DNA of 64,000 nucleotides from Rhinopomastus cyanomelas (lineage: Eukaryota > Chordata > Aves > Bucerotiformes > Rhinopomastidae): contig VXBP01003652.1 in NCBI GenBank assembly GCA_013400115.1, positions 1,427,698 to 1,491,697 of the forward strand, in the 5' to 3' direction. The first letter of the stretch is position 1. Every line of letters starts with the position of its first letter. The notes below the pieces were generated by a model. It was not told the origin of the DNA, ran no database searches, and was given only the letters and a program-made list of their open reading frames with translations. The position numbers were made by a program, and so were the translations under genes. Positions 1-11,735 of the stretch are shown piece by piece.

Positions 1-3000
1 TCCTCCAGCTGTGGGCTTGGCTTAGCTGTCCAGCTGGTCACCTGCGTGCAGATTCACCAAGGCAAGGAGATTTCCCTGGAGGACCATTTGTGTCCCGTGG
101 CAGAGAAGCCCCTTACCAGTGTCCCCTGTGTCATCCGAATGTGCTCTTACGAGTGGAGCTTCAGCGAGTGGACAGAGGTAATTGCTCCTGTTCAGATGCA
201 GCTCTGCCTCAATATTTGCTTCCCTCTAAACTGTTTGTTAGGGATGTTTTCCATCCTTCCCACTGCCCTGTGTTTAGCAGCCACAGGTCTACTTCCTACT
301 ACTTCACTGAAGGTTTTGGCTGTAGTTTAAAGATGGTCTTGGGCCATGTTGTCTTCTGGAATGCAGATGACCCCAGATATTTTTAGGATGTGGTTCTGCC
401 ATTCAAATACAGTTTAGAAGATCCTCTGGGAAGTGGGCAATCTTACAGCTGATAAAACAAGAGCACTGAAGGGACAAGTGACAGGACAGCATCAGTGAAC
501 CAAAAGATCAGCCCTCCAGATCATGCCTGAGCCAGTAAATGAGTTTATTTCTAAGTACCAGCTCAAGCAAGTGTGTAAAGGCCTGTGGGTTTCTTCCTCT
601 GCAGTGCTCAACTTCGTGTGGGAATGGCATTCAGACACGGCAGGATTTCTGCCTCAACCCGCTAACCCGTCAGCAGGTGAACCCCATCTTCTGCAGGCAC
701 TTCCCCAAGGCCATTGTGGTACGTGGCTGCTCCGCAGGGCCCTGTCCTGAGCGGGCGGTGGGGACCGGGTCCCGTGGAGCAGAACTGCAGACAGTGACAC
801 CAGCCACACACCCAGTGACAACTGCAGCCACCAAAGAGGTGAGACACAAGGACCTGCATCTGCCTCCATCTGCGGAGCCTCAGGAACAGACCCGGAGCAG
901 TGGAGGTGAGGAGGGCACTGCCCAAAGCTGGCTCCTTTGGTTTAGATTCTTGCTGCATGCAGCTGTGTTGTGGTGACCCTCCTGCTGTACAGGGACAGGA
1001 GCGCAGGAGGGAATATTCCAGGTTGGGAGGGTCATCATGCTGTTCTGTCCAGCATGAAGTCTCCATGTCACCTGAGCTAAGAACAGTTCCCCTCCCAAAG
1101 CTCTTCTGTCTTCTTGGGGCAGCAGCAGACTCTTCTGAGCTCCAGCCAGAAGAGGGGCAATGGTTGTAAGCTGGAACATAGGAGGTTCCACATCAACCTG
1201 AGAAGGAACTTCTTCACGGTGAGGGTGACAGAGCACTGGAACAGGCTGCCCAGGGGGGTTGTGGAGTCTCCTTCTCTGGAGATGTTCAAGACCCGACTGG
1301 ACGGGTTCCTGTGTGACTTGGTTTAGGTGATCCTGCTGTTGCAGGTGGATTGGACTAGATGATCTTTCGAGGTCCCTTCTGATCCCTAATGATTCTATGA
1401 TTCTATGGGCACACTGTGGGCGCTTGTCTGCCCTTTTGCTACAAAGGGAACAGCTTTTCAGCAGCTGTAGTTCCTTCAGGATGTGTTTCTCATCTCTCTG
1501 CTGTACAGATGTCTGTGGAAAACTCTTCCTTAATGCCAGTGGGGTCATCAACATGACGGGTGTAGAGTGTGGTGACTGCACTGTGGCCATCGGACGTCCT
1601 CTTGGGGAGGAGATAAGACTCAGTGTCCTGGAGAGCTCCCTCAACTGTACTGCAGGTACTGCCTGGGCTGTGCTGGGGTCTAGCCTGGCCCTTTGGCAAA
1701 TCCACACCTTGTGCTTCTGAGTGGTTCTTGATGCCCTGGAGCCTGTGTGTGATCTCTGAAACCATTGTACAAGTTTTTCTGACCCACCCACCTTGTTGTC
1801 AGATGGGACTGAATGAAGAGGGTGCTTTTCCTTCCTTTACAGAGTTGTTTCTTACCTGTTTTTTTTAGTAGACATGAGATGAAAGGAGCTTATGGGGTTA
1901 AAGAAGCTGCTTGTGTTGGTCTGTTACAAACTCTGTGTAATAACACTCTTGCTGGAATCAGAACAGTCTGATTAGTTAACTGGACTGACTTCCTGACAGA
2001 TTTTGATGAGATTGGGGCAAGAAGCAGAAATTACTTGGCTCTGGGTATGTTGTGGCCTTTTATTTAGAGTAAAAGTCTTTGTGGTCCCTGTGCTCACCAT
2101 TCCAGGTGAGGTGGTGCTGTTTTCTGGGCGAATGATGTGGCGGACGGGCTGCAGGAAGCTCCCTTTGTCGCTGATAAATTCCAGAACAAACACGCTGATT
2201 GTGAAACAGCGGGTTCTGCTGCCAGGAAACGGGGTCATTCTTCAGTACAGCAGCAGAGCTGCAACGAAAAAATACTACCAAGGTACCTTACTGGAAGCTT
2301 TGCTGTTGCTTTTCATGAAGACACTCATTGCCAAGGCCCACAGAGTTCCACAGGTCCCAGTTGCTTGTGGAAATCTATAGAAACTGCTTCATTTTTAGCA
2401 GCTAATAAGCTGCTGCTTGAGGATTGTTGGAATCAATATGACTTGTGGATTCCTCCTCTGTTTCAAAGACCAGCCTCTTGCAGGTGTTTGCTTGTGCTTG
2501 GAGGTTCCCAGATGAAAATCCTTAGAGAAACTTTCCTGCCTGATTTCTTTCTTGGAGATGCTGGACACTTCTCTAAATCATTTTCTCTTCTGCTCCCTTT
2601 CCCCAACCCTCTCAGACTGTGACAAGCAGCTGTTTGGTCCTCAAGGAGAAATAGTGAACCCTGTGCAGTTGCCTGATCAAGTGGTGTGTCGGACCTTCAT
2701 CAACGTGGCTCCGCGGCATCGCATTGCTATCCGTGCCCTCTACATTGACCTGGGCAGGGAGAACAACCAAACACACTTCAATTACATCCTGGTGAGTCAG
2801 AAACCTAATGGGAACAGACCCACCTCCTTGTTTCCATTGAGGTGCAAAGTTCAATCACAAACCCTGGAGGGTCAGACTCTGATCTCCGTTACATAAATGC
2901 AGATCATAGAATTATAGAAAGCTTAGAGTTGGAAGGGACCTTTAAAGATCATTGAGTTCCAGCCCTCCTGCATGGACAGGGACACCTCCCACAACATCAG

Positions 3001-3470
3001 GATGCTCAGAGTCCCATCCAACCTGACCTCAAACGCTTTCCAGGGATGGAGCTTCCACAGCTCTGGGCAGCCTGTTCCAGTGTCTCGCTACGTGAATGAG
3101 CACTACTGGTCTCTGCTCTCTCTTCTAACCCTGCTACAGGGCAGCTTTTCCCCTTGAGTGACCAATTTGCAAGACCCCAGGGTTTAGTGTGGTACTTCTC
3201 TGCTGTAGTGTGATGCTTTGGTCTGTCTGTGTCTGTGATGCTTTGGTCTGTCTGTGTCTGTGATGCTTTGGTCTGTCTGTGTCTGTGATGCTTTGGTCTG
3301 TCTCTCTGCAGGTCCGTGACATGAGCACCATGAAGACGATGGTGTTCCGTGGGAGACAACAGTTCTTCTGGCAATCAACGGGAAGCCAGGCTGAAATTGA
3401 GTTTCATGAAAACGTTAAGGATCACCAAACCAACTTCTGGGCTGAGTATCGTGCAGTTGACCCCAAATGA
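1..3470 (+). CDS. ADAMTS13: ADAMTS13, C-terminal part (six last exons)
   Basis: Secreted zinc metalloprotease that cleaves von Willebrand factor in plasma; only the non-catalytic C-terminus lies here. Exons: 1-177 (continues upstream), 605-905, 1509-1655, 2106-2282, 2616-2791, 3312-3470, with GT-AG junctions and matching phases 0,1,1,1,0. They encode 378 residues ending at TGA 3468-3470. The first exon is the end of one thrombospondin type 1 repeat; the next repeat spans the first junction (FSEWTE then CSTSCGNG). A Thr/Ser-rich linker follows, then CUB1 (CTVAIGRPLGEEIRLSVLES) and CUB2 (FINVAPRHRIAIRAL). I recognise both CUB domains from the human protein. The CUB domains are known to hold the enzyme in a closed state and to contact von Willebrand factor. 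N-glycosylation sequons occur at NASG, NMTG, NCTA and NQTH. A donor-like site after 838 is excluded because its phase does not fit the next exon. Confidence 0.95.
1165..1412 (+). mobile_element. CR1 LINE 3' fragment (ADAMTS13 intron)
   Basis: Ends GATTCTATGATTCTATG. Includes the RT C-terminal tail (GGAGGTTCCACATCAACCTG) and 3' UTR. Confidence 0.92.
2904..3095 (-). mobile_element. CR1 fragment (ADAMTS13 last intron)
   Basis: Starts TCATAGAATTATAGAA, then TTGGAAGGGACCTTTAAAGA and the typical CATGGACAGGGACACC. A different CR1 subfamily from most copies here. Confidence 0.9.
3211..3310 (+). repeat. 25-bp minisatellite reaching a splice acceptor
   Basis: Four consecutive 25-bp units starting TGATGCTTTGGTCTGTC. 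The first three (3211-3285) are identical; the fourth (3286-3310) diverges at its end into the pyrimidine-rich TCTCTCTGCA that forms the acceptor of the last ADAMTS13 exon. Confidence 0.92.
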
Positions 3471-4201
3471 AAGGGGCCAGGGGCACTGCATGGAGAAAGG
3501 TCTTGGCCTAAGTTAGGCGCTGCTGCCTGTTCACTGCTCGAGGTCACGTGAGTCATTTAGCCTCTTTGCAACTGCTTCCCTACCTGTTGAGTAAAAACAA
3601 GAACAACTCCTGACTCCTTTGGGGTCTCAGTGAATATTTACAAAGGTTATGTAAAAAACACTTGAGTGCCAAATAGTTCTCATAGGGATTTTCTGTCTGT
3701 GCTCGCTGGTATCGATGCAGGTTCCATGTCTGCAGTTAGTCAAGGTTCTGATTCTATAACACACTGTGGCCTCCTAGGATGGTTGTTTCAGTGGCTCAGT
3801 GACCCATTACAAACCACAAGTAGCTGCAAGTGTGGTTTAGTTCACCCTCCAGCAGTATAAATGCCCCATAAAACTGGCCTGTTGAAGTTCTGGGTTGTTA
3901 TGAAGAAGAGAGAGCTGTGTATGAGGAGAAACTGCTAGCACAGAAGGCTAAAAAAGTGGTGGGGGAGACCAAGACAGTTTCTCTGCTGGGGAGGGTGGTG
4001 GAACACAGAGCTCAGACACTCAGAAAGCTGCTGGATTCACCTTCCTTGAATGTTTTCGGGAGCTGGCTGACCTGGTCACACCCTGGTGGCATCTGGGAGG
4101 ATTAAATGATGTCCAGAGCTTCCTCCTCATCCCCACCCCTCCTGTGGTTCTGCGGTTGTATCTGACATGATACTGGTGCTGCTTTTCTATGGGAAAATAA
4201 A
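3471..4201 (+). other. ADAMTS13: ADAMTS13 3' untranslated region
   Basis: Non-coding sequence from the stop codon to the first strong poly(A) signal. No second gene or CR1 fragment is visible. The 3840-4270 part, with a TATAAA-like word at 3856 and AATAAA at 4196, could alternatively derive from an old LTR, but I cannot show this. Confidence 0.6.
4196..4201 (+). terminator. ADAMTS13: poly(A) signal AATAAA, ADAMTS13
   Basis: Canonical AATAAA about 725 bases after the ADAMTS13 stop, followed by T- and GT-rich sequence (CTCTCTCTTAACGATGGGTT). Confidence 0.6.
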
Positions 4202-5340
4202 AGAATTCTCTCTCTTAACGATGGGTTTGGTGCCAAGACGTGGCGACTCCGATAAGAACAGTAGCCGTGCTGTTCATCTGCTGCATCTTCATCTCAGAGG
4301 AACTGTGCAGTGAAGATTGTGGAGACTTCATGACATGAGTTGTAGCAGGAAGAGATCTTTCAAGGTCCCTTCCAGACCCTAATGTTCTGTGACTCTGTGA
4401 AGAGGCAGATTAGAGCAGTGACTAATATTCACTTGAGCTTCATTTAAGTATAGATTTTTAAATTGATTTTATTTACTATTTTAAATGCTCAGTAGCTTGA
4501 GCATCAGACCATGCTTTGCTCCAAGTCTGTCGTCCCCCTTAAAAATCTCAATATTCTGTTTAAGGGAGGGAGTGTTTCTGCACCTGGAGCCTGGCTGGAC
4601 ACATCTGCCCTCACTCCTCACGCTGGATGTGGTCAGTGGTTCTGCCTGGGCAGCTCTCACCCCGCTTCTGCTTTCCTTCGGTTGAATTCTCTGACATCTC
4701 TTTTTTACAACTGCAAAAATCTCTCTTCTGTCCTTAGTTTTTTTTTTTTTTTTGCTGGTTCAGGCTGCAGGGTTTTCACTTGCCAGCCTCCAGATTTACG
4801 TTCCGGTCCTGGAAGAGCTAGAAAGTAAGATTCCTGACGTGAGATCCTCGAGGAGCTGGATATATCAGCTATCCCACTGCAGTGCGTGGGTGATGCAGGC
4901 ACCGGGCCGTCATTTCCTGTCTGACAGGAGATGTTAATGAAATGACATCCTTTTCTTAATCCCTTTTTTTTGTAACCTTTTAGCAGATGGGATCTGTCTT
5001 CCCCGCTCTGCTCCGGATCCCAGGGCTCGCTGCTACTTACTGTTCCAGATCAGCTGGTCCGCACTGATGGACTCTGCTTATTAACTGTCTGTTCCATCTT
5101 AATTTGCAAAAAATGCAGCTGTTTTCTTCATAATTTACAAGAATTCAGGCTGTTTCCCTGCACTTGTTTGTTTGATGCCACCAGTTGCCCTGCAGGACAC
5201 CTCAAAACCCTACTTCTCCTATTTCCTAGGGAGAAAACCTGATTAAAGGGGAGTATTTCCCTGTTACCTGGGGGGTACAATTTCACACTTAAATGAATAT
5301 TCACGCAAAAATTCCTGTTTCTGCTTCTCCCTAGCACAAG
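4202..5340. other. Intergenic, ADAMTS13 to CACFD1
   Basis: Contains one short CR1 tail (4340-4401) and a poly(T) run near 4739-4754. Otherwise unique sequence without a supported gene. Confidence 0.5.
4340..4401 (+). mobile_element. CR1 tail, short
   Basis: GATCTTTCAAGGTCCCTTCC through GTTCTGTGACTCTGTG. Confidence 0.8.
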
Positions 5341-5439
5341 CTGTGGCTGCCTGGATGCCAGCATCCAGGGTGGTGGAAGCAGGGCCCCCCCTCCCCACGC
5401 CAGACCCTGCCATGGAGTCCATGCGTGTGTGAGCCTTAT

Positions 5440-5817
5440 GAATATGTAGGAGCCGGGCTCTGCCCACCGGCGGTTTAATGAGTGACATCAAAGCCCTGCC
5501 TGCTGCGGGGGGGGACCCACAATGCAATCGGCAGGCAGACGTGGGAGCCGCTCGCAGGGCCGCTGGCATCGCTGCTGCAGGCACAGACCCTCCATTGTCA
5601 GCCCTGGGGTGGGCAGCGGGGGACAGGCGCTGCATGGGGGTGCAGGGAGAAGCCCAGCAGCAGCAGCAGGGCTGGGTTTGGGGCTGGCTGGAGGGGTAGG
5701 GAGCCAGTGGTGGTGGGGGTTGTCACCTGCAAGGGTGGCATCCTGCGTTGCTGGGGCTCAGGAGTGGGGCGGGGAGTGTGGGGTGCTGCCCCCTGACTCC
5801 CCAGGAGCTGGGGGGCG
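5440..5817 (+). promoter_or_regulatory. CACFD1: Candidate CACFD1 promoter and 5' UTR
   Basis: GC-rich stretch directly upstream of the CACFD1 start codon with CpG-containing blocks at 5465-5475 and 5525-5575 and a CAG run at 5658-5670. No clear TATA box or transcription start can be read from sequence, so the assignment rests on position and composition. Confidence 0.4.
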
Positions 5818-8800
5818 ATGAGCTCTCAGGATGAGCAGTTCCAAGCAGCAGCCCCTGCCCCAGAGGCTTCCACCGCCGATGATGGCATGACCTGGTGGTA
5901 CAGGTGGCTCTGCCGGATTGCCGGGGTCATCGGGGGCCTGTGTAAGTATCCCCTTCCCAAAGGGAAGGGGTCTTCCCTTGGGGCCGTCTGTGCATGTGGG
6001 GGGGGTCCTGCCAGCCCCTTGTGAGGGTCCCACGTGTGCAGGGAGGGGCTGGGCCATAGCCCTTTGGGGCGAGGGGTTTGGCCCTGTGTTGTGGGCGCGA
6101 GGAGGAGTGGAGGACGTGCCTCGTGTTTTTAGCTGGCACACGAGGGATGTGCTTTGCTCTCCCCACACTCGCTGAACTTCAGCACCTGGGATTTGTCACG
6201 GGGAGGGGGCGGATCTGCAGATCCTCGAGCTGCTGGGATGCAGCAGCTGAGCCCCTGCTCCTGGGCAGGTGAAGCAGATGATCATTTCACTCGAGGTGCT
6301 TGGGTTCAGGGTTTAAAGAGAGGCCACAGGATTTGGTCCATGCTCTTTGTCAGGTGTCTGTATGTTACTGCAGCTTATTGTCTCTCCCCGTCCCCGATGT
6401 CAGAGCCTGTTTCCTGTTCCTGCTGCTGCTGATTGCACAGGACCTGCCTGTGTTTGCGTTTTGGAGGTGATTGATGAACTTGGTTTGTGTCGTGTGTTTC
6501 TGTGGGGTTTAGATTTGGATGCAGAGAAGAGGGGAGCACTGTGTGCAGCAAAGCACCTCGGAATTACCTGCTGCTGCTGCTGCTCCTGCTGCTGCTGGAG
6601 AGAATTTTCCCAGGGAAAGAGTTTCAGCAACTTGGCCAGGAGTCCGCCTGTCCCGTGGTGCTGTTCTGCTCCGTTCTGTGTGGAGATTAATGGCTCTTAA
6701 AAGCAGGAGGGACTGTTATGACCACTTAGTCTGATCTCCTGCAGAGCACAGGATGGAGAATTTCTCCTCTTTTGGGTCTATGACTTCTAGTAAAACCAGA
6801 GTGTTCTCAGCCAGTGCAGTCAGCCCTGATTTATTCCCTGGGCTGGAGCACTCAGTCTGGTCCCGCTCCCTCCCTGCCCTCATCCCATACCTGTCTCTCT
6901 TGCTTCTGGACTTGGTGTTTTTTTGCAGCTGACCCTGTGGACCATGGGCAGGCTCCTACGGCCCCTTTTGGCTGTGCTGGGCTGCTCTCTCTCCCTGGTT
7001 TATGTCTTAGGTGCTGAAATTCTGCAAGTGTGAAAGGATTTGGAGGGACTGTTCTTACGGGGCAAAACGTCCTGGCCTCGCCATGCCTGGGGCCCCCGCG
7101 CTTCTGGTCCCGGCAGGCGGCCAGGAGTCCAGCTGGGATGTGTCTCCAGAGCAGGTCCCAGGTGGGGGTTTAACGCAGCAGCGGCTTTCTCACAGACTGG
7201 GGCCATAGCTGGAGCCTCCTCGGTGCTTTGGGTGTGTCTTTGGCCCATGCAGAGCTCAGGGGGATGCAGATGGAGGTGAAGAGCTGGAGAGGATGGCTGT
7301 GGGGTCACACTGGTGGTGTTGCCCATCTTGTTCTAGAGCAGCTCACGAGTAGCTCAGAAGCACAAGTCTTTGAAGACACATTTCAACTCTGCCTTCATGT
7401 TTCAGAGCAGCTGAATTATACCTGGCTTGTTTTCCCAGCCTTTTGTTCACAGCTCTGAGAATTCTCACTCTTTTTTTTTTAAAGGAAGGCTGAGAGTTTC
7501 ACATATTTGGGTGAGTCTGGGAGGAGAAGCTTTCGGAAGGAGAGCCAGGCTCTTGGCAGGACTGCTGATGATTTGGAGAGCCAGACAGATTGCTCTGCAG
7601 CCCTGACAGTCTCCCTTCATGAGGTTCATCAGGCAGAGAACAAGGCCACGTGAGACACAGATTCCTCTTACAAGCAGGAAGATGGGAGAAGACAAAACCC
7701 TTCAGTGCCCCAAGTAAAGTCCCTCTTCCAAATGCTCCATGTTCAGCATCTCCTGTTGAAGGTGGACAGTTTGGAAACGGGGTGACTAATAATGCAGCAA
7801 GAATGGAGTTTGGTGCTGTTTCAGAGGTTGCTAGGAAAGCAAGTGTCTCTGATAAGGTGACTTGATCTAGGGGGTCCTACCGTGGCAGGGGCACTGAACT
7901 AGATGATCTTTCGAGGTCGTTTCCAATCCCTCATGTTCTGTGATCTTGAGCAACAGATTGTGCTGCTGCTATAGAGCTGGATTATTCCTTCCAGGAGGAA
8001 AAAACCACCCCACTAGAAAAGAAGGGAAACTTTGTTAGTGGAGGTGAGACTGATGGATGACATCTACGCACGCAGACACCTGCAGCCCACAACTTGCTCG
8101 AGCCAGAAAGGTCCAGGGGCTGGAGTAGGAACAAGAACAACAAGGTTCAGGGTCTGGTTCTGGCTTGGTGACCTTGGCAGAGTCCCTTCTCTCCCCTTGT
8201 GTTCCTGTTTGTAAAAGGATGAGGAGAGTCTGTGGCTTTTGTAAAAATGCTCTAGGAGCAAAAAATAGGCTTGAGGACAGTGACCAGCTGCTTGGGATGA
8301 ATAGAGCCTTTGTAGGGGGTGGTGTTCCTGCTCCCCCTGGTTTTAGCTCCCAGTTATTTGTGCTCCTCCAGGATTATGGACAGAGCAGCAGTTAAACAAA
8401 TGGCAGAGCTGTCTGGCTGGCTGTCCCCCATAGCTTACGTGCCATTAGCATTGTCTGCATTTCCAAACCTCTTGCAAAGCCTCTCTTCTGCAAAAAGAAG
8501 TCACTGGCTTGGCAGCTCCTTCTTCTTCTGGCTGCTGAGGCAGGAGCTGATCCTGTCCCAGCAGGACCGGGCTGCTGTGGGATGTGTGGCTCTGCAGAGG
8601 AGACTGAAGGTCACCAAATCGTTATCTCTGTGGCTGTTGGCAGCCAGCACCGAGTGCAGTGCTCCTGTGATTATAACCCTTTGACTCCTTTCCTGCTGGT
8701 TGGTGCTCGTGCTGACGTAGGGGCTTGCTCAGCTCAGGCTTGCTGGGTCATTAGTCCGTTGGCAACCAGAGTGGTCACTTGGCTGAGGCTTCTGAAGGGA

Positions 8801-11735
8801 CACAGTGCTCGAGGGTAGCTTCGGGGTGTTTGAGGACACAACCAAACCAGAACCCTGACAAAACAACCTTGGTTCAACCAGGCTTTAAAAAGAGCAAAGC
8901 CTGAAACCTGTTTGGAAAACAACTCCCTTGGTTTTTCCCTAGTGGAGACCAATTCCGTAGCCATGAACCACGTCAGACCTCTGTGCCCTGCCCTGCTGTT
9001 CAACTACAGGGCCAGCCCTGTCCTCTGACATTTCTCCTCTGCAGGATCATCTTCCTCTTGCAGGATGCCCTGAAAGATTTGAAGTCCTGTATAATAGTTC
9101 TAGGAAGCATTTAAAATAACCAGGTTTGGTTGTTTCCTAAACCCAGGAGGTCCCTTGCTTGTGGGGTGACCTTGGGTCAGACCTGCTGTAGTCCTGCAGC
9201 TCTGTTTTCCAGACCAGGGCAACTGTTCTTAAGGGAACTTTGAGGATTCAGCAGTGAGTGCTTACAAGAACCCTTTAAACGTGTGCCAGGCTCTTGAAGG
9301 TCAGGACTGCTCACAGCAGCTCTTCTGAGGGATTCCCTCAGCAGAACATGAGCAGACAGCTGAAATTCCCAAACCTGAGCTGGTCTCATTCTCAGAGACA
9401 GACTCTGCTGCTCTTTGAGTCACTAACAGCCCCCAGACTGCCTTCAGATCATTTTAGCTGGGGTTTTGCAGGCTGGTGATGTTTACTGTGGACTCAGCCC
9501 TCCCAGTCCAGTCTCAGGTTGCCGGGGAGCAGCAGCATCAGCCCGTTGGTGCTGGCAGAGCCGAAGGGCTGTATCAGGTACCAGAACACTGCAAGTTTAA
9601 TGAGGCAGGAAGGAGGTGCATGTGGCCTCAGCTTGGATGCCACTGCCTGGTTCCTCTCCTTGCGTTACAGAGTCAGGAGTGCTGGGCTATTTTGGGCTCT
9701 GCTTTACCCAGTATCCACCTCCTTTTGTATTGGAGACCCAGGCTTGGCTCTTTTCTGCCCAGATCTGGTGCAGAACCAGCACCATGGGGCTGAGACTGGG
9801 TTCACCTCTGCACTTGCCCTGTGCTGCTCAGGGATGAAGCAGCATCAGTCTGCCAGAGCGTCTTTGCTCATCACAGGACCAAGCAGTAATTCCTTACTAG
9901 ATAAACCCAGGGGTGCCCCGTAGGTGACTCCACATAAAACCCCTAAAAGTCAGCACTCTGTTGTTGTTGTTGTGTGCAGGGGTCATACTGAGACATGAAG
10001 TGCTTGGAGCAAAAGCATTTCTGGCTGGAGGAGCTGGGATGAGCCCTCTCCCCTGCATCCCAGGCTGCTGTTGGGGCCATCAGACCTTCCCACCTTCCTG
10101 TGCTGGTCCATGGAGGCTGCTTAGAGGTGCCAGTGAGGGCAAGGGCTCCGCTGGGCAGCCCAAGAAGGCAAAATCACACGAGTGGCTGCAGGGTCCCACT
10201 GCAGGGCAGAGCTCGGAGGAGAAGTCAGCCTACTGTGCCAGTCTGGAGCCTGGAGTCTTCAGTCCTCTGTGCCAGTCTCTAGCCCCAAGTGCCAGTCTCC
10301 AGCCCTGCTGCCCCCATTGATGCACTGGGTCAGCTCATCAAGGTCACTAAGAGCCTCTTTGCTTTCCAGCCTGTGCCTGCGCTGGTCTCTGGAACTGTGT
10401 CACCATCAACCCCATGAACATTGCGGCCGGCGTGTGGATGATGTGAGCAGAGTTTGGTTTCTTTTTCTGCCAGGAGGGACAGTTGGTTCATTAAACCCCA
10501 CAGGGCCAGGGGCAGAGCTGCCCTGTCTGGGCAGGGAAACAATCCATCAGGCACTGTGGGCTGTGAACTGCTGGAGCTTGCTCCATCGGGCAGGTTAGGA
10601 TGTTGGGTTTCATCTATTTATGTTTGTTTACCCTTTTTTAGGTAAATCTGAGGGGTCCTTGTCCAAAGCAAGTCTTGGGGCACCAGGTTTTAGGAACTAT
10701 CATGCAGTGAGGGGGGACTGCAGCAGGGCGGTGGGCTCCAGTCCCACCATTCCCTTCTGTCTGCACTTAGCCGTGGGATGAGCTGGGTGGGGGGCCACTG
10801 CTGTCCCTTGTTTCGGGCTGCACGGGCAGGACTAACTGTGGTTTCTCTCTCTGGAGGCTCAACGCCTTCGTCCTGTTCCTGTGCGAAGCCCCGTTCTGCT
10901 GCCAGTTCATCGAGTTTGCGAACGCCGTCGCGGCGAGGGCGGACAAGCTGCGGCCCTGGCAGAAAGCCGCCTTCTACTGCGGGTGAGGATGCTCCGGGGC
11001 GCGTCGTGGGGCGAAGCCACCCCGGCAGCCGCGCTGGGACGCGCGTGGGCACCAGTTGGTGGCTTCTCGTTGTGGGGAGCAGAGCCTGGCTCTGAGGGCT
11101 GCCTCTCTCTCGCAGGATGGCTGTGTTCCCGGTCATACTCAGCCTCACGCTGACTACTCTCTTTGGCAACGCCATTGCCTTTGCCACCGGGGTGCTCTAC
11201 GGGCTGTCGGCACTCGGCAAAAAGTAAGCGTTCCGTCTGCTTGGGGAGGGGAGGCTGGACTTCCAGCCCTCACCTCTGTCTGCCTCCCTCTGGCTGTTTC
11301 CTCTTCCTGCTGTTGGGTGTAGATGCTGCTGGAAAACATCGCTCTGCCTTCACCTCAAAGCCCTGTGAGGGAAGGTCCTAGGGTTTGCTGAAGCTCTGAG
11401 CTTTGTCTTGGGAGCTCAGTGCAGGGAGTCTGTGGGTCCCAGCCTGCTTTCTGCAGCAGTTGGATGGGTGGGACCAGCTCAAGGGGTCACAAGAAGCTTT
11501 GATGGGGTTGGAGAGAGGCTGATTTTGCTTCTGGCATGCCTTGGCAAGGAGAAGCCTCTGGGTCCTGGTGGGGAGAGCACTCTGCCGGGTGCTGGTAGGC
11601 TCCCAGAGCTCACAGCCCCACACTGTCCCTTCTCTGTGCAGGGGAGATGCCATTTCCTATGCCCGGATCCACCAGCAGCAGAAGCAGATGGATGAGGAGA
11701 AGCTCACAGGGACCGTGGAGGGACAAAGTCTCTGA
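5818..11735 (+). CDS. CACFD1: CACFD1, Flower-family membrane protein
   Basis: Complete gene for the calcium channel flower domain protein, a small multipass protein of synaptic and endocytic vesicles; the Drosophila orthologue Flower acts in vesicle endocytosis and cell competition. Coding exons: 5818-5941, 10370-10442, 10857-10982, 11116-11223, 11642-11735 (phases 1,2,2,2), giving 174 residues against about 172 in human. Recognised blocks in order: MTWWYRWLCR after an acidic N-terminus, CVTINPMNIAAGVWMM, then LCEAPFCCQFIEFAN with the acidic residue in a membrane segment thought to matter for ion passage, VILSLTLTTLFGNAIAFATG, and GLSALGKKGDAISYARI before a Gln/Glu/Lys-rich tail. The start at 5818 is chosen because it begins the family's short acidic leader and has G four bases after the A. 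Intron 1 (5942-10369) is long. Confidence 0.96.
5942..10369 (+). other. CACFD1: CACFD1 intron 1
   Basis: Intron of 4.4 kb with GTAAGT donor and TTTCCAG acceptor. It holds one CR1 tail (7856-7946), an interrupted CTG/CTC run at 6566-6600 and a short TTG run at 9960-9972. I see no other exon in it. Confidence 0.7.
7856..7946 (+). mobile_element. CR1 tail (CACFD1 intron 1)
   Basis: GTGACTTGATCTAGGGGGTC through CATGTTCTGTGATCTTG. Confidence 0.85.

Noticed and set aside
833..845. Alternative ADAMTS13 donor after 838
   Set aside because: Phase 0 would not join the phase-1 exon at 1509; the donor after 905 fits.
880..1791. 303-codon open frame on the - strand
   Set aside because: It runs antisense through ADAMTS13 exons and a CR1 copy, with no protein-like features.
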